From contig JAFCMP010000072.1 in the NCBI GenBank assembly GCA_017506865.1, forward strand, positions 124,001-188,000: DNA of 64,000 nt. The letters run 5' to 3'. Both the position numbers and the translations under genes were made by a program. The notes under the pieces were generated by a model. That model was not told the origin of the DNA. It saw nothing but the letters and a program-made list of their open reading frames with translations, and ran no database searches. Position 1 is the first letter of the stretch. Every line of letters starts with the position of its first letter. The stretch comes from Tribonema minus. Lineage: Eukaryota; Sar; Xanthophyceae; Tribonematales; Tribonemataceae. Positions 19,916 through 33,000 of the stretch are shown here, one piece after another.

Positions 19916-22286
19916 ATCTATTCTTGCACAGGGGACTTGAAACATCAACATCTCAACTCAAGACCCGCATGCTCTAGGTGCCGCATACTGGACATCGAAC
20001 AGTGGGTAGAATTTGAGCATTGACGCAAGGTAGCATCAGTAATACTGATTCTCCACACGCAGATTCCAGTACACAGGCAATGTGGTCGATGCCAGGTAGC
20101 TTATGATGCTGGAAGTTGCTGCGGTTGCGTACACCACGAGAGGTATGTGTAAGTACCTGCATGGTGGTGACACGGTTAGATGTATGTATTTGCAGTTTTG
20201 TTTGTTGTTAGGCTTGTGATGTATTTACTTCTTCTGTTCGGTCATATCTCAGAACTCTTGGCATTTTGATTGATATCACAGTCAGAGATTCAACTAACAG
20301 ACTCATGAGGCTGACTGCTGGTCTGAATCTGGTGCATCTTGAACTCTCTTGCTCACAACCGAGCTTTGGGGGCCTGAGATCCTAGTGTGAGACAAGCAGA
20401 GGAGACTACTGAGGCCAACCCAAGAACCCCATCATGGAGTCCACAAGTAAGATGACAATGCTGCTCTCTGTAGAGTCACCATAGGCTTGCATCCCGTTGT
20501 AGTGGTGCTTTGATTCTGACCATCCGACGTGTCTGCAACAGGTGATGAAGGATCGTACTGTACTCTGTCGTCAACAAAAGCGGTACAAAGATGTGGCATC
20601 CAGGGTGGTCATGGCTGGGCGTCTATACAACCAAAGTCAGTAGCGCAGTTTCAACAGGATCTAAATGACTGAACAGCACAACGCCTTCAGAGCAAGCAAA
20701 GCACTGATTACCACTCGATGCCGACGTTTTTGGACTCTGCGGCATTCGAACTGGTATAAACAAAAGTAGATGTTAGCCTTTTGAGTCAACTGAGAGGTAT
20801 GTAGGTAGCTTGTGACAATCACACTTCAACTGGAGATGACGTTGTAGGGGAATACAAGATCTCTGCAGCACCAAACAATATGAGAGCTGGAGGTGCATGG
20901 ACAAGGCCAGTTAGACGCACAGTGACCGAGGCCACCCAACAGCATTAACTGTGGCTCCTCCGGCAGCATCATCAACACCTCCTGCCCCATCAGCAGCCCA
21001 GGCTGCAGATGATATCGTGAGCTTCATACATAACCTCACTTGAACAGCAGAGACAAGCAAGATCAGTGCATACCACAACCTTTTGGAACCACAGACCTAT
21101 ATGGTTGTTGGCGACAGCAGTAAATTGGCTCACACAGCGCTGAAGTGCGTTACATGCTGTGCAGCATAAATTTGATTCATGCCTGCAAATGCACAGCATT
21201 GCAACATACACCTTCAACCTGCAATTTTCCGTGTTTGACGCCTGCGGTGCACAAAGTCAGAATGCTTCAAAGCCAATTCTGGTAGTGTACATACTTGTGG
21301 ACTTGTATTTACATCATAAGATCGATAGCCTACTTCATCACATGAGAGACAGATCAAATGCACCAAAGTCTGCATGGTGCTGTCAGTACAATGCCTGCTA
21401 TGATGTGCGCAAGCTGGTCATACATTAGCACATAAGGAACCCCTTCTCCTCGCGTCAGCCACATTCTTCGTTGGCACTGCCAAACTGCCCATGCTGAATG
21501 CTCTAAACTGAGGAACAACAAGAGATGCATGCCAATGCCATTCACGTCCCGAGAACAAACATGCGACATATGCTGGCTGCTTATGCACTCGAATTTAATG
21601 GCGACGCAGCAAACGAAGTGCAAGTAAATGTCAAGAGGAGACGTCATAGCAAAGAACACGATGAGTGCAGGTAGTTGCAAAATGCTTCATTCATGGCAGT
21701 CCCTTGCACATGGTCCGGTATTAAGGGCTGAACACGAGAGGACAGGGGCTCCCTGCAACTGGTGGATGTGCAGCACCAGTACGTCCCAGTACTGCAAAGC
21801 GCTGTTTCTTGGCAGAGCCAATGGCAGCGACGCCATGCACCTGCAGGGCAGTGCGCGGCGTTGTTACAGACTTCTGCAATGCCCAGCAATCCCCACAATC
21901 CCCCTTCGAGTGTATGGCCTTTGTTGTTTGTGCTTGAAGGTGCTGAGCCTCTCTCTTCGTGGCGAATTGGCAAATGGGGGTGCACTGCGGATCGTGCTTG
22001 GACAACTGCATGTCGTGTTGGGGGGTACGGGTGCTGAGCAGCGCTGTGCAACCACTATTGCAGGCGCTTCTGACCCCATCAGTTTGTCAGAGGCAGCATC
22101 AGTGGCAGGGCCACATTGCTCAACATTGTGTGAGGCTCCGCTGTCTTGCCATCTGCGCATGACACCCGCGGCATTGAGGAGGCTCTCAGCAATGCGTTCC
22201 ACAGCGACCAGCGCCGCACTTCCCCACTTCACAGTCTGTTGCCATTTGCAAGTTGAAGAAGAGCATTGCGCTGTACCAGCATGTGC
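19916..22286. other. Long AT-balanced stretch without recognised gene
   Basis: About 2.4 kb with the lowest GC content of the window and no coding-like island. Several chance open frames occur on both strands near 21.6-22.3 kb. They lack the codon composition of confirmed exons and no domain was recognised. No repeat or transposon ends were seen. Confidence 0.4.
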
Positions 22287-23306
22287 TCAATCAGGGTCCT
22301 CCTTGCCGAGCTGCCCCCACTGCTCATACAGCTGAGCAATGTCGTCTTCGTCAATGTCCTCAAAGTCCATCTCAGGCGGCCGCGACTCGGCCACGGCCTT
22401 CGCCGGAATCTTCGACGCGAAGTCCGGGGCGGCGCACAGCACTATGCACGCGTCCATAGCCGCCGCCGCCTGTGCTGCACGCGGCGGCGCCGCCGCTGCC
22501 GCCGTGGCTGCGGCGCTCTCCGGGGCCAGCGTTATCGCGCCCAGCGGGCGCAGCAGCGCTGTCGCCGGTACATTGAGCTCGAGAACCTGCAACAGAGCAC
22601 AGCAGGCAGCAGGGCTTGAGCATGAGTACTGCCTGTAGGCAGTGGCGCGTAGCTGCTTCGTGCTGTGAGCGTGAGTGTTGCGCCGAGCGCAAAATTCCCG
22701 ACATTGCGTTAGTGGCAACGGGGGCAGTGGAGGCCTGCAAGCCACGCCCTGCCAGCTCAGGCGCCTTGCGAATGACAGTGACCGAGCTCGTCTTTGAGAA
22801 TACTGCTTGTCTGATGAATATGATGGGATGAAGAAAATGTCACTGCACACCATCACACGGGAGATAAGAACACACTACAGACTCCTCAGACCAGTGGCCG
22901 TCCAGCAGCACCTGCGGATGGTCACCGATCCGTAGCGCCGCACGCTGTCCAAGGGCGCACACTGCTGCAGCGCCCTACAACATGCACGTACGCACGGTCT
23001 GCGTGCTGATGGACGACCACCCCTTCACCGCTCCCCCCCATGCGAATACCACAACTCCCCAACAAGTGGCCGCCGCCGTGCCCAGCGCATGTGAACAACA
23101 TTTGTTTCCATTATCTGCGGCTGCAAGCGGGCAGCAGCGCTCACCTCCGGCCACGCGCGCACGAGGTCCAGGAGCGCGTCGCGCGGCGGCGGCGCCGTCA
23201 GCGCGAGCGCGGCCTTGCACCACACCGCCAGCTCCGCGAGCGTCGCGGGCGCTGCCTCGAGGTGCTTGACGATGGACGCGCGCGCGGCGGCCACTCGCGC
23301 CATCAC
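22287..23306 (-). CDS. Unidentified protein with acidic tail, 3' exons
   Basis: Two exons join in phase 0: 23306-23145, after a CTCTGCGCAG acceptor and ending GAG|GTGAGC, and 22586-22287, after TCTGTTGCAG and ending in TGA. They give 153 residues. The first part is a compact helical segment (ASIVKHLEAAPATLAELAVW; DALLDLVRAWPE), which resembles a small winged-helix or helical bundle by pattern only. Next comes VLELNVPATALLRPLGAI, a poly-Ala stretch, and a markedly acidic end, MDFEDIDEDDIAQLYEQWG. A 5' exon must exist upstream because the first exon begins at an acceptor in phase 0. I found no convincing candidate, and no family is recognised. Confidence 0.5.
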
Positions 23307-24190
23307 CTGCGCAGAGCGTCAGTTGTGGCACGTGTAGAGTGTGTGGCGGTGATGAAGCGTGTCTGTGTGTTGTTGTAGGTGCTGCGTTTCGCGCGAGTGG
23401 AAGGCGGTGATGCAGGCACTCTGCTAAGGTGCGGCACAGGGCATGGCCCCCTTGGGTGCCTTCGGGTACGCAGTTTGCAATCACTTTTTCAGACCTGCAT
23501 GAAACCCTGCCGTCGGCACGTGCATACAAACCTGGAAAAGCAACTTCAACAACACATGCACAACCTTCAGCTTCAACTGCCACACAAAGCCCAACTCAGA
23601 ATGGTGCTCAGATGCTATGAATTGCCACCATGCTTGCTTTGCATGGAATGCGGGGCGTGTGCCAGTACCTACATTGCTGCATCATCACAGTAGGTTTCAT
23701 GGGGGGCAAGGTTGGTGATTGATGATTAAAGCTCAGCGGTGATGCCAACGCCCATGCAAATCGTAATGAGGCAATGCAGCTTTTGCACATTAAGGTAATT
23801 CACATGTCAATCTGGTGTTCCTGGTCATGATCAAAGTCACAAGTAGTTCTTCACAGCCAAGTGTGCTGCTGCTTCTCCCCGCTTCACGCAAGTGTGAAGT
23901 CGCGGCAACACATGCCAGGCTTATCAAAATTGCGCACCGGTGCGTCAGCTGTTCCATCACAATTACTCTGACACATGGTGGCATTGACATTATAGAGTCA
24001 CAGTGCACAGCAAACCAGCAAGACTTGTCAAAGCCGTCGGCGCCAACTCACTGAAGTACTACTCCAGCATACAATTGTTGTTGTGTGCTGTAGATACTTC
24101 ATTGCGCGCCAAACTGCAGCTACTCCTACTCTGGGACCTGTGGCACCATGCGGATGGCACACATGAGCTACCGCAGTGCATCCCACCCTG
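23307..24190. other. Intergenic or intronic, no exon recognised
   Basis: Balanced composition. It should contain upstream exons of the 22.3-23.3 kb gene, or the 3' end of the 24.2-26.8 kb gene, or both. None could be chosen with confidence. Confidence 0.35.
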
Positions 24191-24195
24191 CGCAC

Positions 24196-25165
24196 CTGAC
24201 TCTGCGAATGCGCCCGTCGCCGCGGCTCCGGCTCTGACTCCGACTCCGACTCCAACTCCGCCCCCGACTCCGACCTTGACCCCGACTCCTCCTTGACCTT
24301 TGCCATACCGCCAGCGGCAGCAGCAGCAGCAGCGCCTGCACCGCCGCGACCACGGCTGCGTCCGCGGCCACGCACAGGAGGAAGCCGCATCTCCAATAAG
24401 CGCCGCATGCGAGCGCTGTCCAGCGGCAGGTACCGGTGCTTTGTCAGGTCCGCGTCGCGGACAAACTCGTGGAAGGACTCGGCGGGGGCGTAGCCGGCGG
24501 CGGCAGCGGCGGCGGCGGCGGCGACAGCGGCATCCGCACCAGCGCGCCTGTCCCCGCTCGCGCCGGTCTCTGCGTCATCCTTCTTGAGCTGCGCCGCCCG
24601 CGCGGCAGTCGCATCAGTGCGCGCTGCCGCAGCGGCGGCGGCAGCGGCAGCGGCGGCAGGGGCGCGCGGCACCGCTGGCTCGCAGGTCACGCCGCAGGGG
24701 AGATCGGGGTGGAGGCGCCGCCGCTGCGCCAGGATGGGACCATCCAGGGAGCGGATGCGCGACGCATCCAGTCGCAGGGCGCGCGCGCGCCGCTTGTTGG
24801 CAGCCACGCGCGCTTCCCCGTCGGAGTCGCTGTCGCCGCTGCCGCTGCCGCCGCCGCCGAGCTCCCCAACGCGTATCGGTTGGACGAACACGTCGCCCAT
24901 CGACGTCGCCTGCACCAGCTGCAGCTCGCCGCCGCCGCTGCGCACGAACAGCGCGCCGCCGTGCCGCACGTAGCGCGTCGCGTCGGGCGCGGGGAACGCC
25001 GCCGTCAGCGGCCGCGCGCTGGCGGCGTCCGCCTGCGCCTTGAGCGACAGCCCGACCGCCATCTGCCAGCCCGCGCCGCCGGACGGCTGGTGCGGCGCGA
25101 CGTAGTGGAACAGCGCTGCGCGCGTGGTGCGCCCGTACGCGAGCACGCCCTGCGGCAGCGCTCCC

Positions 25166-25196
<31 letters not shown>

Positions 25197-26789
25197 TGCC
25201 GCCGCCGCCGCTGCCGCCGCCGCCGCTGAGCTCGCCGTCCACCCAGCGCAGGCGGTCGCAGAAGCCGCCGCCCGCGGCGGCGGCGTCCCAGCGCAGCACG
25301 GGGTCGCGGCCGTAGCGCGCGTCCATCTGCAGCACGTGCTCGTCCGTGCTGATGTACAACGAGTGCGCGCACGCGCGGCTCTGCAGCAGCGCGCGCACGC
25401 GCGGCACGACGAACGTCAGCGCGAGCGGCTCGCGGAAGTACGGCAGCGGGTCGAGGTAGACGTCCGCGGACGGCTTGGCGCGCAGGTCGACGCGGCGCGC
25501 GCGGTAGTCGGCCGTCGCCCACACCTGCAGCGGCGGCGGCGGCGGCGCGCGGCAGCAGAGCGGGAGCAGATGGTAAGTCGGCTGCTGAGAGTGCGGTCAG
25601 AGGCGCTTCGCTGGCGCCGCGCCCGCAAGCGGCATGGGTGCAGAAATGACGGGGAGATAATGGCAGCGCGCACCCGCAAGCGCATCGGTCAGGGCGGAGA
25701 AAAGTTCGCTGCACGTGCCTGTGCAGGGTGGCGAACGCGTGCCACCCTGACCGCCGCGAAGGCATCGAGCACACCTGATCACTCGGGACCACCGCATCAA
25801 CCACCCACACGCCCATTACACCACCCTCATGCTCCTTGTGCCGATGGGGGCTGAGCGGCAGCGCGCAGACAGCCCGCAGCAATGGCTCCTCCCAGCCAAC
25901 GCGGCTCCTCCGAGCCGTTGCAAGCAAGAGCGCCAGCTGACTCACTTGCATGGGATGCGCCGCAAACTCGCACGTCATCTCCTGCAGCGCCCGCCGCCGG
26001 TGCGCCGCCGCCACCTGCGTCGCCCCGTCCTGTATAGCGGCGGGTCTGCCGTCCCGCAGCGGCGGCGGCGGCGGCCGCACCCCGCGCGCGCCGCGCCCCT
26101 CGCGCCACTCGTACAGCCTGCCGCTCTCGTCGATCAGCGCCGCCATGCCGCGCGCGTGCGGCGACGCGGCGACGTGCACGATCCGCTCATCCAGCACCAG
26201 CTTCTCCACGGGCGTCACGGCGAACGCCGCCGCCGCCGCCGCCTCCGCAGCCTCCGCGCCTCCAGCTGCTGCCGCCGCCGCAGCGCCCGCCGCAGCACAC
26301 GCCGCGCCCTCTGCTGGCGCCGCGCGCACGAGCGTCGCGGTGCAGTTGTAGCGCGCGAACGCGTGCCAGGGCCCCAGCGCGGCGCCGCCGTCCATGCGCT
26401 GCCGCTTCAGCGGCGCGAGCTGCTGCACGGCGCCGCCGCGCAGCGCCGCCGCGCCGCGCAGCGCGCCCGTCGCGCCGCACAGCACGCGCACCTCGTCCAG
26501 CGCGCGGCCGCCCACGGCCGCCAGCAGCGGCGCGCCGCAGCCGCAGCCGCCGCCGCCGCAGCCGCCGCCGCCGCCGCTGCGGCCGATGAGCTCTAGCCTG
26601 TCGCCGGAGAGGTCGAGGTCGACGAGGGCATCCGGAGCGCGCCAGTTGTGGCGCGGCGCCTGCACGGCGTCGTCCTCCGCGAGCGCCTGCGCGAGCAGCG
26701 CGGTCGGCACGTTGACGTCGTGGTGCTCGGCGACGAATGCGCGCGCGGCGTGCCACGACGGCCGGCCCGAGTCGGGCACGGCGCCCCAC
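24196..26789 (-). CDS. Large beta-propeller-like protein, TAF1C/Rrn6-like
   Basis: Two exons join in phase 0: 26789-25946 (after a C-run and CGACAG; ends CAA|GTGAGT) and 25524-24196 (after CTGCAG; ends CAG|GTGCGC). They encode 724 residues and the protein is incomplete at both ends. Across the junction it reads FAAHPMQ|VWATADYRARRVDLR, then HSLYISTDEHVLQMDARYGR and DPVLRWD. This is the HPR..W...ID/DLR and LDxRxP..PVLxW pattern of propeller proteins, notably the Pol I pre-initiation factor TAF1C/Rrn6. An earlier blade reads IVHVAASPHARGMAALIDE. Long Gly and Ala runs interrupt the propeller. The C-terminal part has ESFHEFVRDADLTKHRYLPL, an RGRGRSRGRGG basic patch and an acidic Ser/Glu tail. The paralogue choice is tentative; a generic WD-like protein is the alternative. 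Confidence 0.5.
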
Positions 26790-27081
26790 CTGTCGCGCGC
26801 GCGCACGGGGGGGGGGCAGTAGCAACGGCAAAAATGGGGTTGTTTGGGTGACAGTCGGCGGCGCTCATTTGTTGTGCCTGAGGGCAATGCATGGGGCAGC
26901 TTTTGCGTTGAGCACTTGTGTTGAGGACACAATTTTCCTATCATTGCTATCTGAACGGCTGTCCACGAGAGCATCAACTGCAGGAGCCACCTGGGTGGGC
27001 TGCTGGCGGACAACCGCCGTGAACTGATGGCCTGACACTAGTGTTAGCTTCATGTATCCAATTAATGTCGGCTGGTCAAGA

Positions 27082-27501
27082 TCAGATTGTGATATCTTCA
27101 GCACCTGCTGCTGTGCATGCGCGGCAACGCAATTGACTCAGTATGTACCTGCGGTGAGTTGGAGGCCGGGAAAAGCCATAGGCTGCGGCGTTGCGATGGA
27201 GTAGCCTCGGCAACGAGGTCGCCGTGAGCAGCGGATCTGACTCCAGATGGAAAGACGCATCCGTACGAGTCAGCCACCCCGGAACATTGCCTGTGAGAAC
27301 AACACGGGATGAAAACCTTTTCTTCCCGTCGCCGTCGTCCGCGTCGTTTGCTGCTGCTGCTGCTGCCTTCTCCTGCACCTTGGCATGCTTCAACATGGAG
27401 CACACGAAGCACTCCAGGCTCCAATCGTCCAGGAAGTTGTTTCGCGAGCCGCATTTTAGACATTTGCGGTTGCGAGGCAGCGCCTTCACGTACTGCTGCA
27501 T
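27082..27501 (-). CDS. Small CxxC zinc-finger exon, ArfGAP-like by pattern
   Basis: An ATG at 27501 opens MQQYVKALPRNRKCLKCGS, followed by a second Cys pair in LECFVCSMLKHAK, giving Cx2Cx13Cx2C. An Ala and Asp/Lys-rich stretch follows (AAAAAANDADDGDGKKR). The lead LPRNRKCLKCGSRN resembles the start of ArfGAP zinc fingers, especially AGFG-type, but the spacing is three residues shorter than their Cx2Cx16Cx2C and the downstream Arg finger is not visible. The frame probably splices within the coded region; GTGCAG after HAK and GTGGCT after VPG are possible donors. It could be the first exon of the gene at 24.2-26.8 kb or an independent small gene. The functional call is weak. Confidence 0.35.
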   Translation of the reverse strand: MQQYVKALPRNRKCLKCGSRNNFLDDWSLECFVCSMLKHAKVQEKAAAAAANDADDGDGKKRFSSRVVLTGNVPGWLTRTDASFHLESDPLLTATSLPRLLHRNAAAYGFSRPPTHRRYILSQLRCRACTAAGAEDITI

Positions 27502-27789
27502 GGTGCTTCACAGGCGGCACCCGAAGTGCCCACCAAACTAGTGGCGGCATGCACCTAGCTGAGCGACACGTATCCAGGATCAAGGCGGCGGCCTTCTGGT
27601 GAAGAGCAGCAGGCGCTGAATCTGCATGCCCGCGCTTCAGCGCACACCACAAGTCACCACAGCATCAACTTCAAATGGAGGAAGTTTAGAGTTGATGTTA
27701 CAGTTGGTCAACTGTAACACGCTGGCGATGAAGAGATAAGAGCAGCTGCTCAAAAGCTCTCGCAGTTGGTCACATGCGAACGCTGCAGC

Positions 27790-27903
27790 ATGGAGGCGAA
27801 GGACTTGAGCTGGCTGATCCTGCTGGTGATCTTGGCGGCGCTGGTGGCATATGTCTTGAGGAAGCGAATATGCCGTTCAGACGATGACGACGATGACATC
27901 GAG
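27790..27903 (+). CDS. Single-pass membrane protein, first exon
   Basis: ATG 27790 opens MEAKDLSWLILLVILAALVA, a textbook transmembrane helix, followed by the basic stop-transfer YVLRKRICR and an Asp run (SDDDDDDIE). It then meets a strong GAG|GTAAGC donor at 27903/27904 in phase 0. Topology predicts a short N-terminus outside or in the lumen and a cytosolic acidic tail. The remaining exon or exons were not found before 30 kb. The protein is too short and generic to name. Confidence 0.45.
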
Positions 27904-30004
27904 GTAAGCACTGAAATCTCGTGCTCTTACAATGACGTACAGCTGCACGCACCATCAGTGCCTCAGTTCAACTGATAAGATCAAGTACTCCGGACGAGCG
28001 ATCCACCAACAACACCTTACATCTACAAGACTTTGGCATGGATCGCAAGCAAACATCAGTCACTGTCAGTGCCGATAAGCTGACTCACTGCTCCTAACTG
28101 GAAGGTTGCCTCCAATGCGGCTAATGGCACAGCGACACACGGCGCTAGCAACTTCAGCGGTAGAATGCGGATCGCAGGACTGGCGATTGCAGGGCACAGT
28201 TTGGTCAACGCCTTCCCAATTGTGGAGGCGGAGAGCTACTGGGGGCGTTCACTTGACAATTACTCCCTCCGTGCCTGAAGTGCAGACACACTTATGATCA
28301 GGCCTGAAACGTCCCATGCCATCGAAGGGTACAACAAGGTCCGCGGCGTTTTGATCCAAAAGTGTATCTGTGATGGTTCACTTGAGTTTTGGCCCTACAT
28401 ATGGCGGTCATAGAATCTCTACTCACTCACATGCATATCAACGTTTTTGGCTGTTGATCAGAAACACTGTCAGAAGCAAATGGCTGCGTGCGTGTTCTTG
28501 GTGTCAACTTCTTCTACATCTGCTGGCTTTTGATTTGAAATAACATACTGCACCACTGAGTTGAAATCTTAGACTGGTTACTGGGTCTTTCCATGCCGAC
28601 CGGGTGGCTGATCCTCCGCTGCCAGGACATAGCAGTTGTAAGCGCTGTGCTTTGGAGCCAGCGAGGGTACGCGGAGCTCTTGATCGACGATGACGTCAGG
28701 CCCTTGAGCTCCAAGCTGCTTCTATGATCTGTTGATGGGCACAGTAAGCCTGCTGCTAAACATCCCTGCATGTGACCATAAGCTATCGCAGGCTCAGGTG
28801 CACACTAGGCCTTCAGCCAATACTGTTGCTGTCACTGTTTCAGTTTTGCGGGCAATGCCACCAATGGCCCTCTCAGCTGCGCACGACAACCTCCCGCTTC
28901 ATGCTGCACAGTGCCCGGACAACAAGGCCGTTCCTGACCGCTGCTGTTGCGGGTTGCAAAAGTGCATCAAGCCCAGCACTTTGGTGTCAGCCACTGATGC
29001 AGCGGGGTGCAACACACGAATCATCATCTTCGATGTTGCTTGCGGTGCTCTTGCTCTGTGGCAGGTTGACGGCGAGATGCGCACAAGGATTAGACATGGA
29101 AATCTGTAAATACACTAAACTGGCGACGCGTCGCTTCACTGATAGATGCATCAGGGTCTCGTCTTTGTCCATGCATTATGGAAGTCCATGCATTATGGAA
29201 GCAAGTTTTTTCAACATAGGTAAGTCAAGCAACACCCAGGGCTTAACTAGCAGCATCCTGGATCAGTATCAGTCCACCGCAGCCATTGCCTGCATTGTTG
29301 TGCTTATGACCTGCGTCGACCGTCATGCCAAAGCATCTACATTGTGCGGCTGCGCCAGGTTTAGAGGCTGCTAGCTGCTGCTTGCATTGAACAAGCACTT
29401 AAGAGGCAGTTAGTGGGGCTCCACCAGGCCAGCCCCAAGCCTGTGACCTCATTTCCTGATGGGTGCGCAAATGAGCAGCTTTGGTGGTACTGCATGCTGC
29501 TGTACTTTTTATTAATTCTCGCTCAGGGCGCGAAAAAGCCCAGATGATTGGCATCTAGCTGTAAGGAATCTACATGTCGTATGACAGTCTGAAAGTGTCG
29601 CAACGACAACCACTCAAACGCCGCCGCCGCCAAATGGCATCCCGGGGTCCTCCCCTACTGTACTTTTATTAATGCTGCAGTACTTGTGATGCTAGAGGCA
29701 CCTGATCTCGTGAGTCATGGCGCTAGAAAATTGCTTCACCTCGGGGAATCCGATCCGGGGTTATGAGTTGCACCGAGACTTCCCCGGGAATCCGCCGAGG
29801 TGGATCACCTCCGAGAATCCACCTGTGTGTGCCCCGCTTTAGCTGTGTGCCTCTGGCGTCCAACGGCACCATGGTGGCGCTTTGCATCAGATGCGTGCGG
29901 CCATTGGCGTCTGCAGCACTTCCACTGCGCTGCGAGCAAACATCAGGGAGCGAACAGGTCCCCCTGGAGCAAGGCAGGGTGCACTGCAGTTCGCGAAGGC
30001 AATC
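27904..30004. other. Intergenic/intron, short direct repeat
   Basis: No exon was recognised. A 17-base unit, TCCATGCATTATGGAAG, occurs twice in tandem at 29168-29184 and 29185-29201. Three chance frames near 28.7-29.4 kb lack coding composition. The receptor kinase starts at 30005. Confidence 0.4.
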
Positions 30005-33000
30005 ATGGCTGCCTTCTTGGCAGCTGCACGGCGCAGGCCGGGCCGGCAGGTTGCGCTCGCGCTTGTGATGATCGCTGCAGTCGCTGCCACAACGCAGCTA
30101 CCTGGGCAGGCAGCTACCTCAGCGCTAATCAAGAGTGCACCTAGCGTGCAAGGCCATCATGACGTGCTCAACACAGCAGGATACAGCAGCAGCATGCACT
30201 TGCAGCAGCAGCCTGATTCTAAGTCGTCCCTAGAGGTGAGTAGTGCCCAGTGCCATGTGCAGTACATGACCGTTTGTTCATCAAATCGACCGCACTGCAC
30301 ATTTGTCTACTTCAACTGTATGTGAGGTTGGATCAGTTGAGGTGATTGACAGCACTCCGTTGTTGCTGTACAGACCCGGTTGCCTCTGTCTCTTAGCCGG
30401 TTGTCTGGATTTTTCAACAATGCTGTGTTGACCTGTATACAAAGCAGCACCCATGCTGCAATTGGGGTGCAGTATCCCTGCTCGTATACGGACTTCAAGC
30501 ATTTATTGACAATGAGTGTTGCACGCATGAAACCTGGTATTGCCGCAACCATGATGCTGTCATGATCGTAACATCGCACTTGCTGTTTGGGCCTTGCCTA
30601 CGCACCGCAGGAGCACCACCAAGTGAGCCTGGCGCATGCCGCCTGCCACCACCACCTGGACCTGTGCCGGGCGAACACTTTGTGTGCGGCTTGCATCAAC
30701 GTGGTAGGCGCGGCTGAGCAACTGCTGACCTGCAACGACGACTTTGGACTGCGCAACGGCCGCGACATTGGCGCATCGGCATGCGACGCGCAGCGCAACA
30801 CCGTGCTGAGGGATCTGACCCAGTGCTGGTGAGCTGAATCACAGCGTCATTTTGCAGAAGTACCTAGCACCACAGGTCACTATTGGTCATCGCAATTCGA
30901 ATGCGCACAGGCTGCGAGCTCAAGCAGCACGCGCGTTTAGCATTGCATCCATGAGCTCATGTAGTGCTCTACAAGAGGGTCTACTAAATTAAGCTCGGGT
31001 GCAGCAAGCCAAAGGCAACATGCACAATGTCACATCGCTCACTGCTTGTTGTGAACGCATTCCCACCAGCTTAACAAAAGCACTCGAAACTATGCAGACA
31101 GCACAACACAGAAACTCACTTTTCTAGAACTGGCGAAATGAAGGGCGAGCATGATATGTACTTGTGCTCGATGCTCAGCACAGCAGTATCTGTAACAGCT
31201 GCAGAGGCAAACTTGCGGCAGTTTCACAGATGTTCCGCAGGGCTCAGGGCATGTACCTTGCTCGCGCGCAATTTGAGTGGACTGTCATCAAATGAGGTAC
31301 ATTCCGCCATCACCGTGTGCGCGTCTGCAGGCGTATAGGTGCTGCAGACAGGCATCATGAATTCACGCTCACAAGGGCACTATGTTCAAGTGGTATTCAA
31401 TGCTTGTGCTGTCACGTTCTGGCGTTCCATTGACTAGTTGCATTGATTAAATATATGTTCCATCTGCGGTAACACTTGCATCATGCAAAGTGCACGCAGG
31501 ATCCACACAAGATGCCTGCCATATGCTGACTTGAAAGAGGGTGGTTGACGGGGGCGAGTTCAACTGCTGACAGCAATTGACGACGACTCACACATGCCAT
31601 ACACCTGCATCTGCCGTGACTTCAGGACGAAGGCCTGCTCTGATGCGGCAGCGCCTTTGCGCACGCTGCTACAAGACAGCGCTCAACACAACATGAGATT
31701 CGATGGCAACCAGCTGGGGCAGTCAGCGGACGAGCGGCCAAAGCCGATTGATCTCAGAAAGCGGCCGGCCGGTGATGCGGGTGGCAACAGCAGCGGCAGC
31801 AACAGCAGCAGTGACAGCAGCAGCGACAGCGGCAGCGACAGCAGCAATGACAGCGACAGCGGCAGCAGCAGCAGCGGTGATGGCGGCGTCAACGGCAGCG
31901 GCGATGCAGAGGATGGCACTGCAACACCGGCTGATGGCGGGCAGCAAGGTAAGCAGCAGTGCTCATCTACAGACAGGCATTGTTTTGCAGACTTGCAGCT
32001 GCAGCGGCGAGCTGGTGTGATTCGGTTGGAGAGGCAGTATAGGCCAGCAACGCAGACTACTGAAGCACCACGACCGCCACCCAATTCGCTGTGGTATGAG
32101 AGGGGCACAACACGATTGTCGTCAGCGTGCTGTTCTTGGAGCATGCACCCATGTGTCTGCGGTAGTCGCCTTGAAATCAGCAGTCACGCGCGCACACACA
32201 CACTCAGCCGCTTCAACTCATATCTCTGCTTCCTCCCGTGATCGCATCGCCAGGCGGCGCACAGGCGCCGACGCGCAAGCCAGCTCCGCCTGACGCATCG
32301 CCCAAGCCCACGCCGCAGCCGACAAAGCCCCCAAAGCCCACGGCAGCACCCACAGCCCCACCAATCACCGCGAAGCCCACCACATCAGCGCCCACTCCCG
32401 TCCCCACGCCAGACCCCACCTCAGTACCGTCTGCCCTACCCACGGCAGCGCTCAGCACCACAAGGCCCACAGCTCTTGCAACGGCTGCGCCATCTGCGAC
32501 GCCGCCGGCGCCGCCGACGGATGGCGACGGCGACAGCACCCTGCCGCGCGATGGCGTGTACACAGCTCAGTTCGTGGCGACGTTTGCGGGCCAGGCACCC
32601 GCGGCATTGCCCGTTGACGCGCTACGGCGCGCGGTCAGCGGCGAAGTCGCAGCAGCGCTCGGCGGCGGCAGCAGCGCGCCGTCGTACGTCGTCGTTGTCG
32701 GCGAGCCCATCGCCGCGCGGCGGCAGCGGCAGCTGCGGCGCCTGCGCCGCCAGCGCCGCGCGCAGGAGCAGTCGTCGGTGGTGGTGGTCGCCTTTCAGGT
32801 CGAGCAGCTGCAGGGGCTCGCGGCGGCGCGGCGCGTGGCGGACGCGCTGGCGGCGCCGCGCAGCGCGGCGGCGCTCCTCGCGGCGCTCGCCGCGGAGAGC
32901 CCCGCCGTCACCGCCACCAGTGCCAGCGTGCGGCTCAACGGCGATGGCATCGTGCTCGCGGCGCCCGCGGAAGGCGCCAACGGCGGCGGCGGCAGCAGCA

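Noticed and set aside
22975-23583. 202-codon minus-strand frame
   Set aside because: It is a different frame from the exon at 23306-23145, which splices cleanly in phase; the long frame is a GC-rich shadow.
24436-26596. Long plus-strand Arg/Ala/Gly frames
   Set aside because: They are antisense shadows of the minus-strand propeller gene, whose exon junctions keep phase and carry recognisable motifs.
30005-30832. A separate small secreted Cys-rich protein ending in TGA at 30830-30832
   Set aside because: The stop overlaps a GTGAGC donor (30829), and splicing there joins in phase to the exon at 31626, which otherwise has no signal peptide. One receptor-kinase gene explains all exons better.
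31780-31880. Possible array of short spaced repeats (AGCAGC/GACAGC)
   Set aside because: It is an in-frame Ser/Asp codon repeat within the receptor-kinase ectodomain, not a CRISPR-like array.
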